Shown: in pieces, positions 31,860 to 38,587 of the stretch
Layout: each line of letters begins with the position of its first letter
Numbering within the stretch: position 1 is the first letter of the stretch
Notes under the pieces: model-generated
The model's input: only the letters and a program-made list of their open reading frames with translations
Told to the model about the DNA's origin: nothing
Databases searched by the model: none
Translations under genes and position numbers: made by a program
Assembly (NCBI GenBank): GCA_002923195.1
Contig: BDTH01000076.1
Location: 1-42,951, forward strand
Origin: a bacterium BMS3Abin15
GTDB taxonomy: Bacteria; Patescibacteriota; Minisyncoccia; Moranbacterales; 2-12-FULL-40-10
DNA: 42,951 bases
Direction: 5' to 3'

Positions 31860-32570
31860 ATGAGTAAATTAGTTTTTGACATCGAAACGGTCGGAGAGGA
31901 TTTTGATTCACTAGATAAGACCACTCAGGAGGTATTGACACGTTGGATTAAGAAGGAGTCAGTAAGCGATTCGGAATACAGGATTTCTCTTGAAGACTTG
32001 AAAAGCGGAATGGGTTTTTCGCCCTTGACTGGCGAAATTGTGGCCATGGGTGTTTTAGATGTGGAGAAAAGCAAGGGCGGAGTATATTACCAGGCGCCGG
32101 GCGAGAAAGTTGAAAATTTTGAAGAAGATGGAATAAAGTTTGAAGCGATGAGTGAAAAAGAGCTACTGGAAAAATTCTGGAACATAGCGGAAAAATACAC
32201 GGAATTTATCGATTTTAACGGCAAAAGCTTTGACGTTCCTTTTATAATGGTTAGGTCGGCTATTCACAAGGTCAAACCCTCAAAGAATTTAATGTCTAAC
32301 CGGTATCTGGGAAGCCAGAAATTTGATGCCAAACACGTGGATCTTTTGGATGAATTGACTTATTACGGAGCGGTGCGAAGAAAGGGAGGGCTGCATCTGT
32401 GGTGCCGGGCCTTCGGCATAAAAAGTCCCAAGGATGAAGGTGTAACCGGTGATGATGTAGGAAAGTTATTTAAAGAGAAAAAGTTCGCTGATATTGCCAA
32501 ATACAATGTAAGAGATCTCTATGCTACCAAGGAACTCTATGAATACTGGGATAAATACATAAGATTTTAA
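31860..32570 (+). CDS. DEDD-type 3'-5' exonuclease-like protein
   Basis: The 236-residue RNase H-fold protein has the exonuclease motifs ExoI DIET (Asp7, Glu9), ExoII IDFNGKSFDVPF and ExoIII YNVRDLYAT, with a Tyr four residues before the last Asp (DEDDy type). It resembles the stand-alone B-family-polymerase-like 3'-5' exonucleases. A role in DNA repair or RNA processing cannot be chosen from sequence. The gene likely has a leaderless mRNA. It closes the signalling region. Confidence 0.82.
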   Translation: MSKLVFDIETVGEDFDSLDKTTQEVLTRWIKKESVSDSEYRISLEDLKSGMGFSPLTGEIVAMGVLDVEKSKGGVYYQAPGEKVENFEEDGIKFEAMSEKELLEKFWNIAEKYTEFIDFNGKSFDVPFIMVRSAIHKVKPSKNLMSNRYLGSQKFDAKHVDLLDELTYYGAVRRKGGLHLWCRAFGIKSPKDEGVTGDDVGKLFKEKKFADIAKYNVRDLYATKELYEYWDKYIRF

Positions 32571-32599
32571 TAAAATAAAAATATAACAAGGAGGTGTTT

Positions 32600-32773
32600 G
32601 TGAGAGAGACGAAAGTTTTTTACGGTTCAGCAGTAGAAGATTTGCGGATAGCTTTTTTAAAAAATAAAGATGTAATAACAGGGGATCTGGCAGTAGGTTA
32701 TTTCAACCCCGAGTCTCAACCTCCGCCGTTCGGATCACCCTCATGGGCTAATGATTACGGGATAGACGATTGA
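32600..32773 (+). CDS. Small hypothetical protein (57 aa)
   Basis: GTG 32600 follows a textbook SD (AAGGAGG, 32588-32594). The product starts VRETKVFYGSAVEDLRIAFL and ends with the Pro-rich PPPFGSPSWANDYGIDD. No family recognised. It is the first of three consecutive small genes with strong SDs (32600, 32793, 33305), probably one operon ended by the terminator at 33484. Confidence 0.6.
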   Translation: MRETKVFYGSAVEDLRIAFLKNKDVITGDLAVGYFNPESQPPPFGSPSWANDYGIDD

Positions 32774-32792
32774 AAAATAAAGGGAGGTATGT

Positions 32793-33263
32793 ATGCTCAT
32801 AAAAGCATTAACCATATTGGCAATGTCAGTTATATTGATTATTTTCTCTTGCCCGATTTTAATAGCCGGTGAGGAAGAAATATTCGCTATGACTGAATGG
32901 AAAAAGGTCATCGACCTTGCAGAAAAAGAAAATACTAGATTGAGAAAAGAGGTCGAGGACGTTACTGATCTATTAGAGGGGAAAATAATTTGTGGCACCA
33001 ATGTTGTTGTTCCCAGCGCTAAGGTCAAAGACGAACTCACGGTTATCCTAAGCGAAGCAAAGAAGCTTATTGCTCAAAGTAAGCAAATGACTAATAATGT
33101 TTCTGTTGAAAACGAAACAGACCTCATGGATTTATCTGATAGGATGTCTAAAAAACTATTAATTGCCAACAACGGACACGTAATGATAGCGGAGGATATA
33201 AAAAAATTCAAAAGCCTTCCTCTGTGCGACAAGGCAGAAACTATTAAAAAATTGCGGATCTAA
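32793..33263 (+). CDS. Secreted or membrane-anchored hypothetical protein with coiled-coil character
   Basis: The 156-residue protein begins with a hydrophobic signal-like segment (MLIKALTILAMSVILIIFSC, to about residue 25, with a possible cleavage after IAG). It continues as a charged, heptad-rich region (EWKKVIDLAEKENTRLRKEV, then LSEAKKLIAQSKQMTN). Two Cys (in IICGTN and PLCDKA) could pair outside the cell. SD AAAGGGAGG lies 5-6 nt before the ATG. I recognise no family. It is the second gene of a small SD-strong operon. Confidence 0.65.
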   Translation: MLIKALTILAMSVILIIFSCPILIAGEEEIFAMTEWKKVIDLAEKENTRLRKEVEDVTDLLEGKIICGTNVVVPSAKVKDELTVILSEAKKLIAQSKQMTNNVSVENETDLMDLSDRMSKKLLIANNGHVMIAEDIKKFKSLPLCDKAETIKKLRI

Positions 33264-33304
33264 TTTCCCAAGGAGTTCTTATAAGATAAGAGGAGGAGTA
33301 AAAA

Positions 33305-33475
33305 ATGAAAAAAGACCCATTAAAGAAAGCAGTTGCTGCGGCAAAGTCATTTGAAAACACTCCGGCAGTTAAGGGCTATGGTGGTAAAAAAATAACAGGG
33401 GCGGTCTTTACGAGGTCTACAGCGGAGTCAGGTGAATTGGCAAGGGCAATTAGGAAGGCAACAGGAAAGGAATGA
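33305..33475 (+). CDS. Small conserved-looking protein (56 aa), paralogue of the 36329 product
   Basis: The ORF reads MKKDPLKKAVAAAKSFENTP, then AVKGYGGKKITGAVFTRSTA and ESGELARAIRKATGKE. The SD GAGGAGG (33291-33297) is well placed. It aligns with the C-terminal 58 residues of the 36197-36505 product: both share LKKxVxAA, a Gly-rich turn, KIxGAxxxTRS and a final helix with a basic end. Function unknown; the basic composition suggests nucleic-acid or protein binding. It ends the three-gene SD-strong operon. Confidence 0.6.
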   Translation: MKKDPLKKAVAAAKSFENTPAVKGYGGKKITGAVFTRSTAESGELARAIRKATGKE

Positions 33476-33483
33476 ATGTTATT

Positions 33484-33518
33484 CAGCGCAATTTTAACAA
33501 ATTGCGCTGATTTTTTTT
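33484..33518 (+). terminator. Strong intrinsic terminator
   Basis: CAGCGCAATTT (33484-33494) and AAATTGCGCTG (33499-33509) form a perfect 11-bp stem with a TAAC loop, followed by ATTTTTTTT. Confidence 0.92.
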
Positions 33519-33522
33519 AGAG

Positions 33523-33531
33523 TGTTATAAT
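33523..33531 (+). promoter_or_regulatory. Extended -10 promoter for rarA (near-leaderless)
   Basis: TGTTATAAT is a perfect extended -10 ending 9 nt before the rarA ATG at 33541. The transcript would start about 1-4 nt before the start codon. Confidence 0.5.
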
Positions 33532-33540
33532 GATTAGACT

Positions 33541-34746
33541 ATGATAAAAACACAAGAACCATATACTCCTCTGGCTGATAAAATGAGGCCTGATAGCCTG
33601 GAAGACTTTTTCGGCCAGGAAGAATTAGTGGGAAAAAGCTCATATCTTAAAGGCGCTATTGAGACGGATCAGGTTCCGTCGATGATTTTTTGGGGTCCGC
33701 CGGGAAGTGGCAAAACCACTCTGGCCTCAATAGTAGCTAAAAAAACTGATTCGGATTTTCTTCAGCTTAGTGCAGTAACTAGCGGAGTAAAGGAGATAAG
33801 AAGCATAATTGACAGGGCTAAGGAAAATAAAAAAATAGGCAGAAAAACTGTTTTATTTGTTGATGAAATCCATCGCTGGAACAAATCCCAGCAAGATACT
33901 CTGCTTCCCCATGTCGAACAGGGAGTAATTATTTTAATTGGAGCCACCACTGAAAATCCCAGCTTTGAAGTGATTTCCGCTTTACTTTCGCGGGCCAGAG
34001 TTTTTGTTTTGCATAAATTAAGCGCTGGCGATATCGAAAAAATAATTCAGCGGTCGCTAAAAGATAAAGAAAAAGGGCTAGGAAAAGAAAATATCAAAAT
34101 AAATGAAAAAATAACAAAACTTATTGCCCAACTGTCTAACGGAGACGCCAGGGCAGCGCTTAATACTTTAGAATCTTGCGCCAATCAGAATAAAAAGATC
34201 ACGGAAGAATTAGTAAAGAAAGTTTTGCAAAAGTCGCATCTATTTTATGATAAAGGAGGAGAAGAACACTATAATATTATTTCCGCTCTGCACAAATCAA
34301 TGCGCGGCGGGGATGCTAATGCATCACTTTACTGGCTGGCCAGAATGCTGGAAGGCGGCGAAGATCCTATTTATGTGGCTCGCCGATTGGTACGATTTGC
34401 CTCAGAAGATATTGGGCTGGCTAATAACACAGCTCTTATTCTGGCCAATGCCGTTTTTGATGCTTGCCAAAAGTTAGGAATGCCGGAGTGTAATGTTCAT
34501 TTAGCACAGTGCGTAATTTACTTGGCAAAATCTAAGAAAGATATTTCCGCTTATCAGGGATACCATGAAGCCAAGAAAGACGTGGAAAAATTAGGCAACC
34601 TCCCCGTTCCTCTGCATATCAGAAATGCTCCAACGAAATTAATGAAAGATTTAAAATACGGAAAAGATTATAAGTACACTCCTAAAGAAGATAGTTCGGA
34701 GCAGGAGTATCTTCCTGAAGAAATAAAGAATAAGAAATATATTTAA
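33541..34746 (+). CDS. rarA: Replication-associated recombination protein RarA/MgsA (AAA+ ATPase)
   Basis: RarA acts at stalled replication forks as a tetrameric AAA+ ATPase related to clamp loaders. The 401-residue sequence starts PLADKMRPDSLEDFFGQEEL. Walker A is WGPPGSGKTT (51-60), Walker B is VLFVDEIHRW (104-113), sensor 1 is IGATTENPSFEV, and the arginine-finger region LLSRARVFVL is present. Typical C-terminal parts are GGEDPIYVARRLVRFASEDIG in two pieces (EDPIYVARRLVRF, ASEDIGLA) and YQGYHEAKKDVE. Length slightly short of 440. Transcription probably starts right at the ATG. Confidence 0.94.
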   Translation: MIKTQEPYTPLADKMRPDSLEDFFGQEELVGKSSYLKGAIETDQVPSMIFWGPPGSGKTTLASIVAKKTDSDFLQLSAVTSGVKEIRSIIDRAKENKKIGRKTVLFVDEIHRWNKSQQDTLLPHVEQGVIILIGATTENPSFEVISALLSRARVFVLHKLSAGDIEKIIQRSLKDKEKGLGKENIKINEKITKLIAQLSNGDARAALNTLESCANQNKKITEELVKKVLQKSHLFYDKGGEEHYNIISALHKSMRGGDANASLYWLARMLEGGEDPIYVARRLVRFASEDIGLANNTALILANAVFDACQKLGMPECNVHLAQCVIYLAKSKKDISAYQGYHEAKKDVEKLGNLPVPLHIRNAPTKLMKDLKYGKDYKYTPKEDSSEQEYLPEEIKNKKYI

Positions 34747-34755
34747 ACTTTTTAA

Positions 34756-34787
34756 TTTACTTCAGTATTCTAGTATACTAAAGTAAA
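34756..34787. promoter_or_regulatory. Near-perfect palindrome over the ddl promoter
   Basis: Half-sites TTTACTTCAGTATTCT and (reverse complement) TTTACTTTAGTATACT match at 14 of 16 positions. The right half contains TATACT, a -10 candidate ending 19 nt or less before the ddl ATG. The 15-nt word ACTTCAGTATTCTAG is repeated exactly at 36025-36039. Confidence 0.6.
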
Positions 34788-34793
34788 AAATCC

Positions 34794-35894
34794 ATGAAGA
34801 GATTAAAAATTAGTTTGATATTCGGGGGTAAGAGCGGGGAGTATGAAGTTTCTCTGATTTCAGCCCGCTCAATTTATAACGCTCTGGATAAGAAAAAATA
34901 TAATATAAAATTAATTGGCATAGACAAATCTGGTATTTGGCATTTAGGTAATTCAAAAAACTTTTGGATCAGCCCGGAAAATCCGGAAAAAATAAAGCTG
35001 AATTTAAAAACTCCGAAAATTACAGCTGTAAATAAAAAAGACAAAGCATATTTAATTGATTTAGAAAACGGAAAAAATATTACGGACATTGATGTATTTT
35101 TCCCGATTACCCACGGTACTTTCGGGGAAGATGGTTGTTTACAGGGGTTCTTAGAGCTTCTGGACACTGCCTATGTCGGTTCGGGAGTCTTGGGATCATC
35201 AGTGGGAATGGATAAGGATATAATGAAACGCCTTTTTATAGAGGCCGGAATTTTAACCTGCAAATTCCAAACTCTTAATAAATCAAACGTAGGCAAAAAA
35301 AACATCAATAATATTATAAAGAAATTAAAATTCCCGATATTTGTAAAACCAGCCAATCTCGGTTCGTCAGTGGGAATTTCCAAAGCAGGTGATAAAAAAG
35401 AACTGAACAAGGCGATAAAGAACGCTTTCCAGTATGATAATAAAATTATCCTAGAAGAATGTGTTAATGGACGAGAAATTGAATGTTCTGTTTTAGGGAA
35501 TGAAAGGCCTATTGCTTCAGTTCCCGGAGAAATAAAATTAAAGCGTGGATTTTATTCATATGGCGCGAAATACATTGACGAAGATACGGCCGTTCCGGTG
35601 CCAAGAGCGGACTTAACCAGGAAAGAAATTAAAAAAATTCAGGACGTGGCAGTAAAGATTTTCAAAACTCTGGGATGTGAGGGAATGGGAAGAGTGGACT
35701 TTTTCTTAACGAAAAATGGAAAATTGTATGCCAATGAAATCAATACTTTGCCGGGATTTACCAGTGTCAGTATGTATCCTAAAATGTTTGAAGAATCCGG
35801 AATTCCGTATCCAAAATTACTAGACAAATTGATTCAGTTGGGAATGGAAAGGAAAAGGAGAAATGATAAACTAAGAAGAGATTTTCATCTTTGA
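34794..35894 (+). CDS. ddl: D-alanine--D-alanine ligase
   Basis: Ddl makes the D-Ala-D-Ala dipeptide for peptidoglycan precursors by ATP-dependent ligation. The 366-residue ATP-grasp protein shows FGGKSGEYEVSLISARSI near the N-terminus (FGGxSxEHxxS with Tyr for His), THGTFGEDGCLQGFLE, GVLGSSVGMDK, VKPANLGSSVGIS, the SYGAKY omega-loop-like segment and EINTLPGFTSVSMYPK. Normal length. It pairs functionally with mraY and the carboxypeptidase upstream in the window. It is flanked by two related palindromes that may coordinate its control. Confidence 0.95.
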   Translation: MKRLKISLIFGGKSGEYEVSLISARSIYNALDKKKYNIKLIGIDKSGIWHLGNSKNFWISPENPEKIKLNLKTPKITAVNKKDKAYLIDLENGKNITDIDVFFPITHGTFGEDGCLQGFLELLDTAYVGSGVLGSSVGMDKDIMKRLFIEAGILTCKFQTLNKSNVGKKNINNIIKKLKFPIFVKPANLGSSVGISKAGDKKELNKAIKNAFQYDNKIILEECVNGREIECSVLGNERPIASVPGEIKLKRGFYSYGAKYIDEDTAVPVPRADLTRKEIKKIQDVAVKIFKTLGCEGMGRVDFFLTKNGKLYANEINTLPGFTSVSMYPKMFEESGIPYPKLLDKLIQLGMERKRRNDKLRRDFHL

Positions 35895-36023
35895 AAATAT
35901 ATTTTATTTCCATTATACGACATTTTACCGCGATCGCGAGATATTGTCACAAATTATTTTTTTTAGCACGTTTTGTATCAGTCACTGCAAGATATATTTC
36001 TTGAATCTAAGCTAGATTTTATC

Positions 36024-36051
36024 CACTTCAGTATTCTAGAATACTGAAGTG
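36024..36051. promoter_or_regulatory. Perfect 28-bp palindrome downstream of ddl
   Basis: Half-site CACTTCAGTATTCT is followed directly by its exact reverse complement, with the centre at 36037/36038. It shares ACTTCAGTATTCTAG with the site in front of ddl. No T-run follows. It is a candidate operator for a dimeric regulator or the end of a mobile hairpin. Confidence 0.65.
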
Positions 36052-36111
36052 CCAATCTTAGTATTAATAGAGAACCAATCTGTATTTTTGCCAATATTGA
36101 CTGTTTAAAAC

Positions 36112-36146
36112 GAAACCTGCTAGACTAATAGCAGTTTTTTGGTTTC
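36112..36146 (+). terminator. Nested hairpin with T-run upstream of the small membrane gene
   Basis: CTGCTA (36117-36122) pairs with TAGCAG (36129-36134) followed by TTTTTT. An outer pairing GAAACC (36112-36117) with GGTTTC (36141-36146) is possible and overlaps at one base. It could terminate ddl transcription or attenuate the downstream genes. Confidence 0.6.
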
Positions 36147-36196
36147 TTAACAATGAAATATACGTTAACCCTAAAAATGTACAAGGGAGGTAAAGG

Positions 36197-36505
36197 ATGA
36201 AATTTGGCCCCTGGGAAACACTAGCAACCGCCACAGTAATTTCAGCTGTTTTGATGTTTTTGTTTTTTTTGGCACTACATTTTAAAACAAGAAACAACAG
36301 AAAGAAGAAGGAAAATAAGGGGGAAAATATGGATGAGGGAACTGTGCTGAAAAAAGTTGTAAAGGCGGCACTTTCAAAGGAAACGTGCGTTACGGAAACT
36401 TTCGGCCCCAGAAACAAAATCATCGGAGCTACGGCCCTTACGAGATCAAAAGGAGTTGACATTGCGAAGGATATTAAAGAAGTTATGAAAGAAAGGTCTA
36501 TGTAA
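36197..36505 (+). CDS. Small membrane protein with C-terminal paralogous domain; internal start at 36329
   Basis: The 102-residue long form starts after SD AAGGGAGG. It has one transmembrane helix (about 10-29, TATVISAVLMFLFFLALHF) and a basic stretch TRNNRKKKENKGEN. An internal ATG at 36329 is preceded by its own SD-like AAGGGGG and would give a soluble 58-residue form, MDEGTVLKKVVKAALSKETC onward. That C-terminal part resembles the 33305 product along its whole length (LKK.V.AA, K-x-I-x-GA, TRS, terminal basic helix). Function unknown. pyrF follows 21 nt later, also with a strong SD, so co-transcription is likely. Confidence 0.65.
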   Translation: MKFGPWETLATATVISAVLMFLFFLALHFKTRNNRKKKENKGENMDEGTVLKKVVKAALSKETCVTETFGPRNKIIGATALTRSKGVDIAKDIKEVMKERSM

Positions 36506-36526
36506 AGACCTCAAAAGGAGGGGAAA

Positions 36527-37273
36527 ATGAGAAGAATTATCGACGCAAAAAGAAGTGTGATTGTAGCGGCTGATGTCGCTGATATAGAATCACTTAAGCA
36601 ATTGATTGCCTCAACAATTGAAGTTCCCGGTATTGGTGGCTACAAACTTGGCATTGAACTCGGACTTGGAGGTCTGGGTGAAGCAGCAACAGTTATTCAC
36701 AAGATGAGTGAGGGAGTTGGCAGGCATATCGCCGTGATTTACGATCATCAAAAAGCTGGCAACGACATTCCGCCTATGGGGGATAAGTTTGCACTTAAAC
36801 TAAGAGACTCTGGAATAGATGCTGCTATACTTTTCCCTTTTGCAGGGCCGGCGACGCAAAAACGGTGGACAGAGGCATGTGTTAAAGTAGGACTTGATGT
36901 TATTACTGGTGGAGTCATGACTCATGATGAATTTCTTGTCAGTGAGGGTGGATACATATCCGATGATGCCCCAGAGCGTATCTATAGACTAGCGACCGAG
37001 CTGGGCGTTCGACATTTTGTTGTTCCGGGAACGAAGATACACTGGGTCGAAAAAATAAATAAATTGCTGGATGAGTTAATTGGTTCCGACCAGTATGTAT
37101 TATATGCTCCTGGATTTATCGATCAGGGTGGAGATATTTCCGTCTGTGGCAATGCCGCTGGTGAAGAATGGCATGCAATTGTGGGTACAGCCATTTATGG
37201 AAAAGGTGAGCTTAATTCTCCGGATGAGATGCGCAAAGCCGCGGAGATCGTAACGAAACAGATTGCTGCTTAA
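36527..37273 (+). CDS. pyrF: Orotidine 5'-phosphate decarboxylase-like protein
   Basis: OMP decarboxylase makes UMP from OMP. The 248-residue TIM-barrel protein has VAADVADI at strand 1, GYKLGIELGL at strand 2, YDHQKAGNDIP at strand 3 (Asp73, Lys76, Asp80), LFPFAGPATQKRW, FVVPGTKIHW and the C-terminal phosphate-binding APGFIDQGGDIS with VGTAIYGKG. The catalytic D-x-K-x-x-D spacing is altered by extra residues, so it may belong to a distinct subfamily. The pyrE gene directly downstream strongly supports pyrimidine synthesis. Strong SD (AAAAGGAGG). Confidence 0.82.
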   Translation: MRRIIDAKRSVIVAADVADIESLKQLIASTIEVPGIGGYKLGIELGLGGLGEAATVIHKMSEGVGRHIAVIYDHQKAGNDIPPMGDKFALKLRDSGIDAAILFPFAGPATQKRWTEACVKVGLDVITGGVMTHDEFLVSEGGYISDDAPERIYRLATELGVRHFVVPGTKIHWVEKINKLLDELIGSDQYVLYAPGFIDQGGDISVCGNAAGEEWHAIVGTAIYGKGELNSPDEMRKAAEIVTKQIAA

Positions 37274-37288
37274 ATGCAAAAAAATCAA

Positions 37289-37327
37289 TCGGTGGTGAAG
37301 ATAATCTCAAAACCACCGAAATTTTTT
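37289..37327 (+). terminator. Hairpin plus T-run between pyrF and pyrE (possible attenuator)
   Basis: TCGGTGGT (37289-37296) pairs with ACCACCGA (37312-37319) across a 15-nt loop, then AATTTTTTGG. It lies inside the operon, ahead of the pyrE SD (AAGGAG, 37330-37335). It could trim readthrough into pyrE. Confidence 0.6.
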
Positions 37328-37342
37328 GGAAGGAGAGAAAAG

Positions 37343-38149
37343 ATGCACGAAGACGAAATAAAGAAAATATTTTCAGACGCCGACGCTATTATAACGGATG
37401 ACCACTTCGTCTATGCGCAGAAGTCCGACGGATGGTATCATGGGTCTGCTTATGTCAATAAAGATGCGATCTACCCATACACTAGAGTTATCAGTCCGCT
37501 GTGCAAAGAAATTGCTAACTACTTCAAAGATGCTGGTGTTGAAGTGGTTGTAGGACCAACAATAGGAGGGGTTAGTCTTTCTCAATGGGTGAGTTATCAT
37601 CTAGCTTCTTCTAATGACCAAAAAGAAGTTCTAGCGGTATTTGCCGAAGAAGAAGATGTATTTGATATTCATGAGATGCCCAGCGGAGATTTTGTAACGA
37701 TGCTTGCAACAGATTTTAAGCCCGTTACTATTACTAGCGTTAGATTACAAGAAAGGGGAATGTATCCACATGCTCTTGAAAAAGTTGTTTATAAGATCAA
37801 AGTTGGTACCAAGAGGATTTTCAAGCGTGGATATGATAAAGTTGTAAAAGGAAAAAAATGTCTTGTTGTCGAGGATATTATAAATTCTGGGGCTACAGTC
37901 CAAAAGACAATTAAGGCAATCAGAGACGCCGGGGGTGATGTTGTCGGGGTAGGCGCGTTATGTAATCGGAGCGGCGGCACGGTAAAGGGAGAAACTCTTA
38001 GTGTACCGGTGCTTCATTCACTTTTGAACATTCGTATGAGAATGATCAAGGAGGATGTCTGTCACATTTGTAGGGAAAAAGGCGAGAAATCGGTGCGTAC
38101 GGACCTAGGAAAAGGGAAGGAATTTCTTGTCCGAAAAGGATTGTTATAG
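37343..38149 (+). CDS. pyrE: Orotate phosphoribosyltransferase-like protein
   Basis: OPRT joins orotate and PRPP to OMP. The start at 37343 is chosen for its SD (GGAAGGAGAG); an in-frame ATG at 37274 would add 23 residues encoded across the attenuator hairpin. The 268-residue protein has VVGPTIGGVSLSQWV and the PRPP motif VVEDIINSGAT (175-185), followed by ALCNRSGG. The C-terminus carries an extra region with CHIC and basic residues, making it longer than the usual 180-210. It forms a pair with pyrF. Confidence 0.85.
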   Translation: MHEDEIKKIFSDADAIITDDHFVYAQKSDGWYHGSAYVNKDAIYPYTRVISPLCKEIANYFKDAGVEVVVGPTIGGVSLSQWVSYHLASSNDQKEVLAVFAEEEDVFDIHEMPSGDFVTMLATDFKPVTITSVRLQERGMYPHALEKVVYKIKVGTKRIFKRGYDKVVKGKKCLVVEDIINSGATVQKTIKAIRDAGGDVVGVGALCNRSGGTVKGETLSVPVLHSLLNIRMRMIKEDVCHICREKGEKSVRTDLGKGKEFLVRKGLL

Positions 38150-38166
38150 AGTAGGAAAAAAATAAG

Positions 38167-38198
38167 AAAGGAGCAGATAAATATCTGCTCCTTTTAAT
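38167..38198. terminator. Bidirectional terminator between pyrE and rpmB
   Basis: AAAGGAGCAGAT (38167-38178) and ATCTGCTCCTTT (38183-38194) form a 12-bp stem with an AAAT loop and T-rich flanks on both strands. It serves pyrE (plus) and probably rpmB (minus). Confidence 0.88.
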
Positions 38199-38213
38199 TT
38201 TATGTTCATGCGC

Positions 38214-38233
38214 GTACATACGGACGTATGTAC
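38214..38233. promoter_or_regulatory. Candidate operator B: GTACATAC-N4-GTATGTAC
   Basis: Perfect inverted half-sites with a GGAC spacer; the arms extend to 9-10 bp. The layout matches site A in front of the AbrB-like gene. It lies between the terminator and the 3' end of rpmB, not at a start codon. Confidence 0.4.
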
Positions 38234-38254
38234 GTAAAGAAAAAAAGAATAAGA

Positions 38255-38434
38255 TTAAGCGGACTTAACCTTCGACATTGTCTTAATACATTTGGTACAG
38301 ACTTTTTTTCTTTTTCCGTCTATTTTTTTTGTCTGAAGATTAACGTTAAATTTTCTCTTGGTGGCAACCTTGGAATGAGATACGGCAAATCCTGTTTGAG
38401 GTCCACGACCACATATGTCACAAACTCGACTCAT
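38255..38434 (-). CDS. rpmB: 50S ribosomal protein L28 (zinc-ribbon form)
   Basis: The minus-strand ORF encodes 59 residues: [20 protein letters not shown], then [18 protein letters not shown] and [14 protein letters not shown]. Cys5, Cys8, Cys46 and Cys49 form the zinc pairs. [12 protein letters not shown] with a following SHS and RKFNVNLQ is diagnostic for L28. Its start codon is 4 nt from the inner end of the heptad palindrome, so the element also acts on a minus-strand gene. A plus-strand ORF overlapping it at 38228 is a shadow. Confidence 0.93.
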   Translation of the reverse strand: MSRVCDICGRGPQTGFAVSHSKVATKRKFNVNLQTKKIDGKRKKVCTKCIKTMSKVKSA

Positions 38435-38438
38435 GAAA

Positions 38439-38529
38439 TTAGTAACTCGTAACTAGTAACTCGTAACTAGCAATGAAATTTATCATAAGAGATATTTCTG
38501 ATTACTGATTACCGATTACTGATTACTAA
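38439..38529. repeat. Heptad-built imperfect palindrome between divergent rpmB and the protease gene
   Basis: The left arm (38439-38470) is four 7-bp units, GTAACTC, GTAACTA, GTAACTC, GTAACTA. The right arm (38498-38529), reverse-complemented, is GTAATCA, GTAATCG, GTAATCA, GTAATCA. GTAA is kept in every unit, and the other three bases differ between arms almost throughout. The loop is about 27 nt. This is the clearest example of the periodicity of the element family. Confidence 0.8.
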
Positions 38530-38587
38530 GTATATTTGATTAGTTACAAAATTCAGGTTATCATATAAATAAATTTTTGACAAGCAT

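Larger units (their letters stand above)
35895..36196. other. 302-nt intergenic region between ddl and the small membrane protein
   Basis: No ORF supported. It contains CGCGATCGCG (about 35931), the perfect 28-bp palindrome at 36024-36051 and a terminator-like hairpin at 36112-36146. The sequence then ends in the SD (AAGGGAGG) of the next gene. Confidence 0.7.

Noticed and set aside
37274-37342. Upstream start for pyrE
   Set aside because: It would translate the attenuator-like hairpin; ATG 37343 has a strong SD and a family-like N-terminus.
38228-38452. Plus-strand 74-codon ORF
   Set aside because: It is the antisense shadow of rpmB (L28), whose zinc cysteines and motifs are clear on the minus strand.
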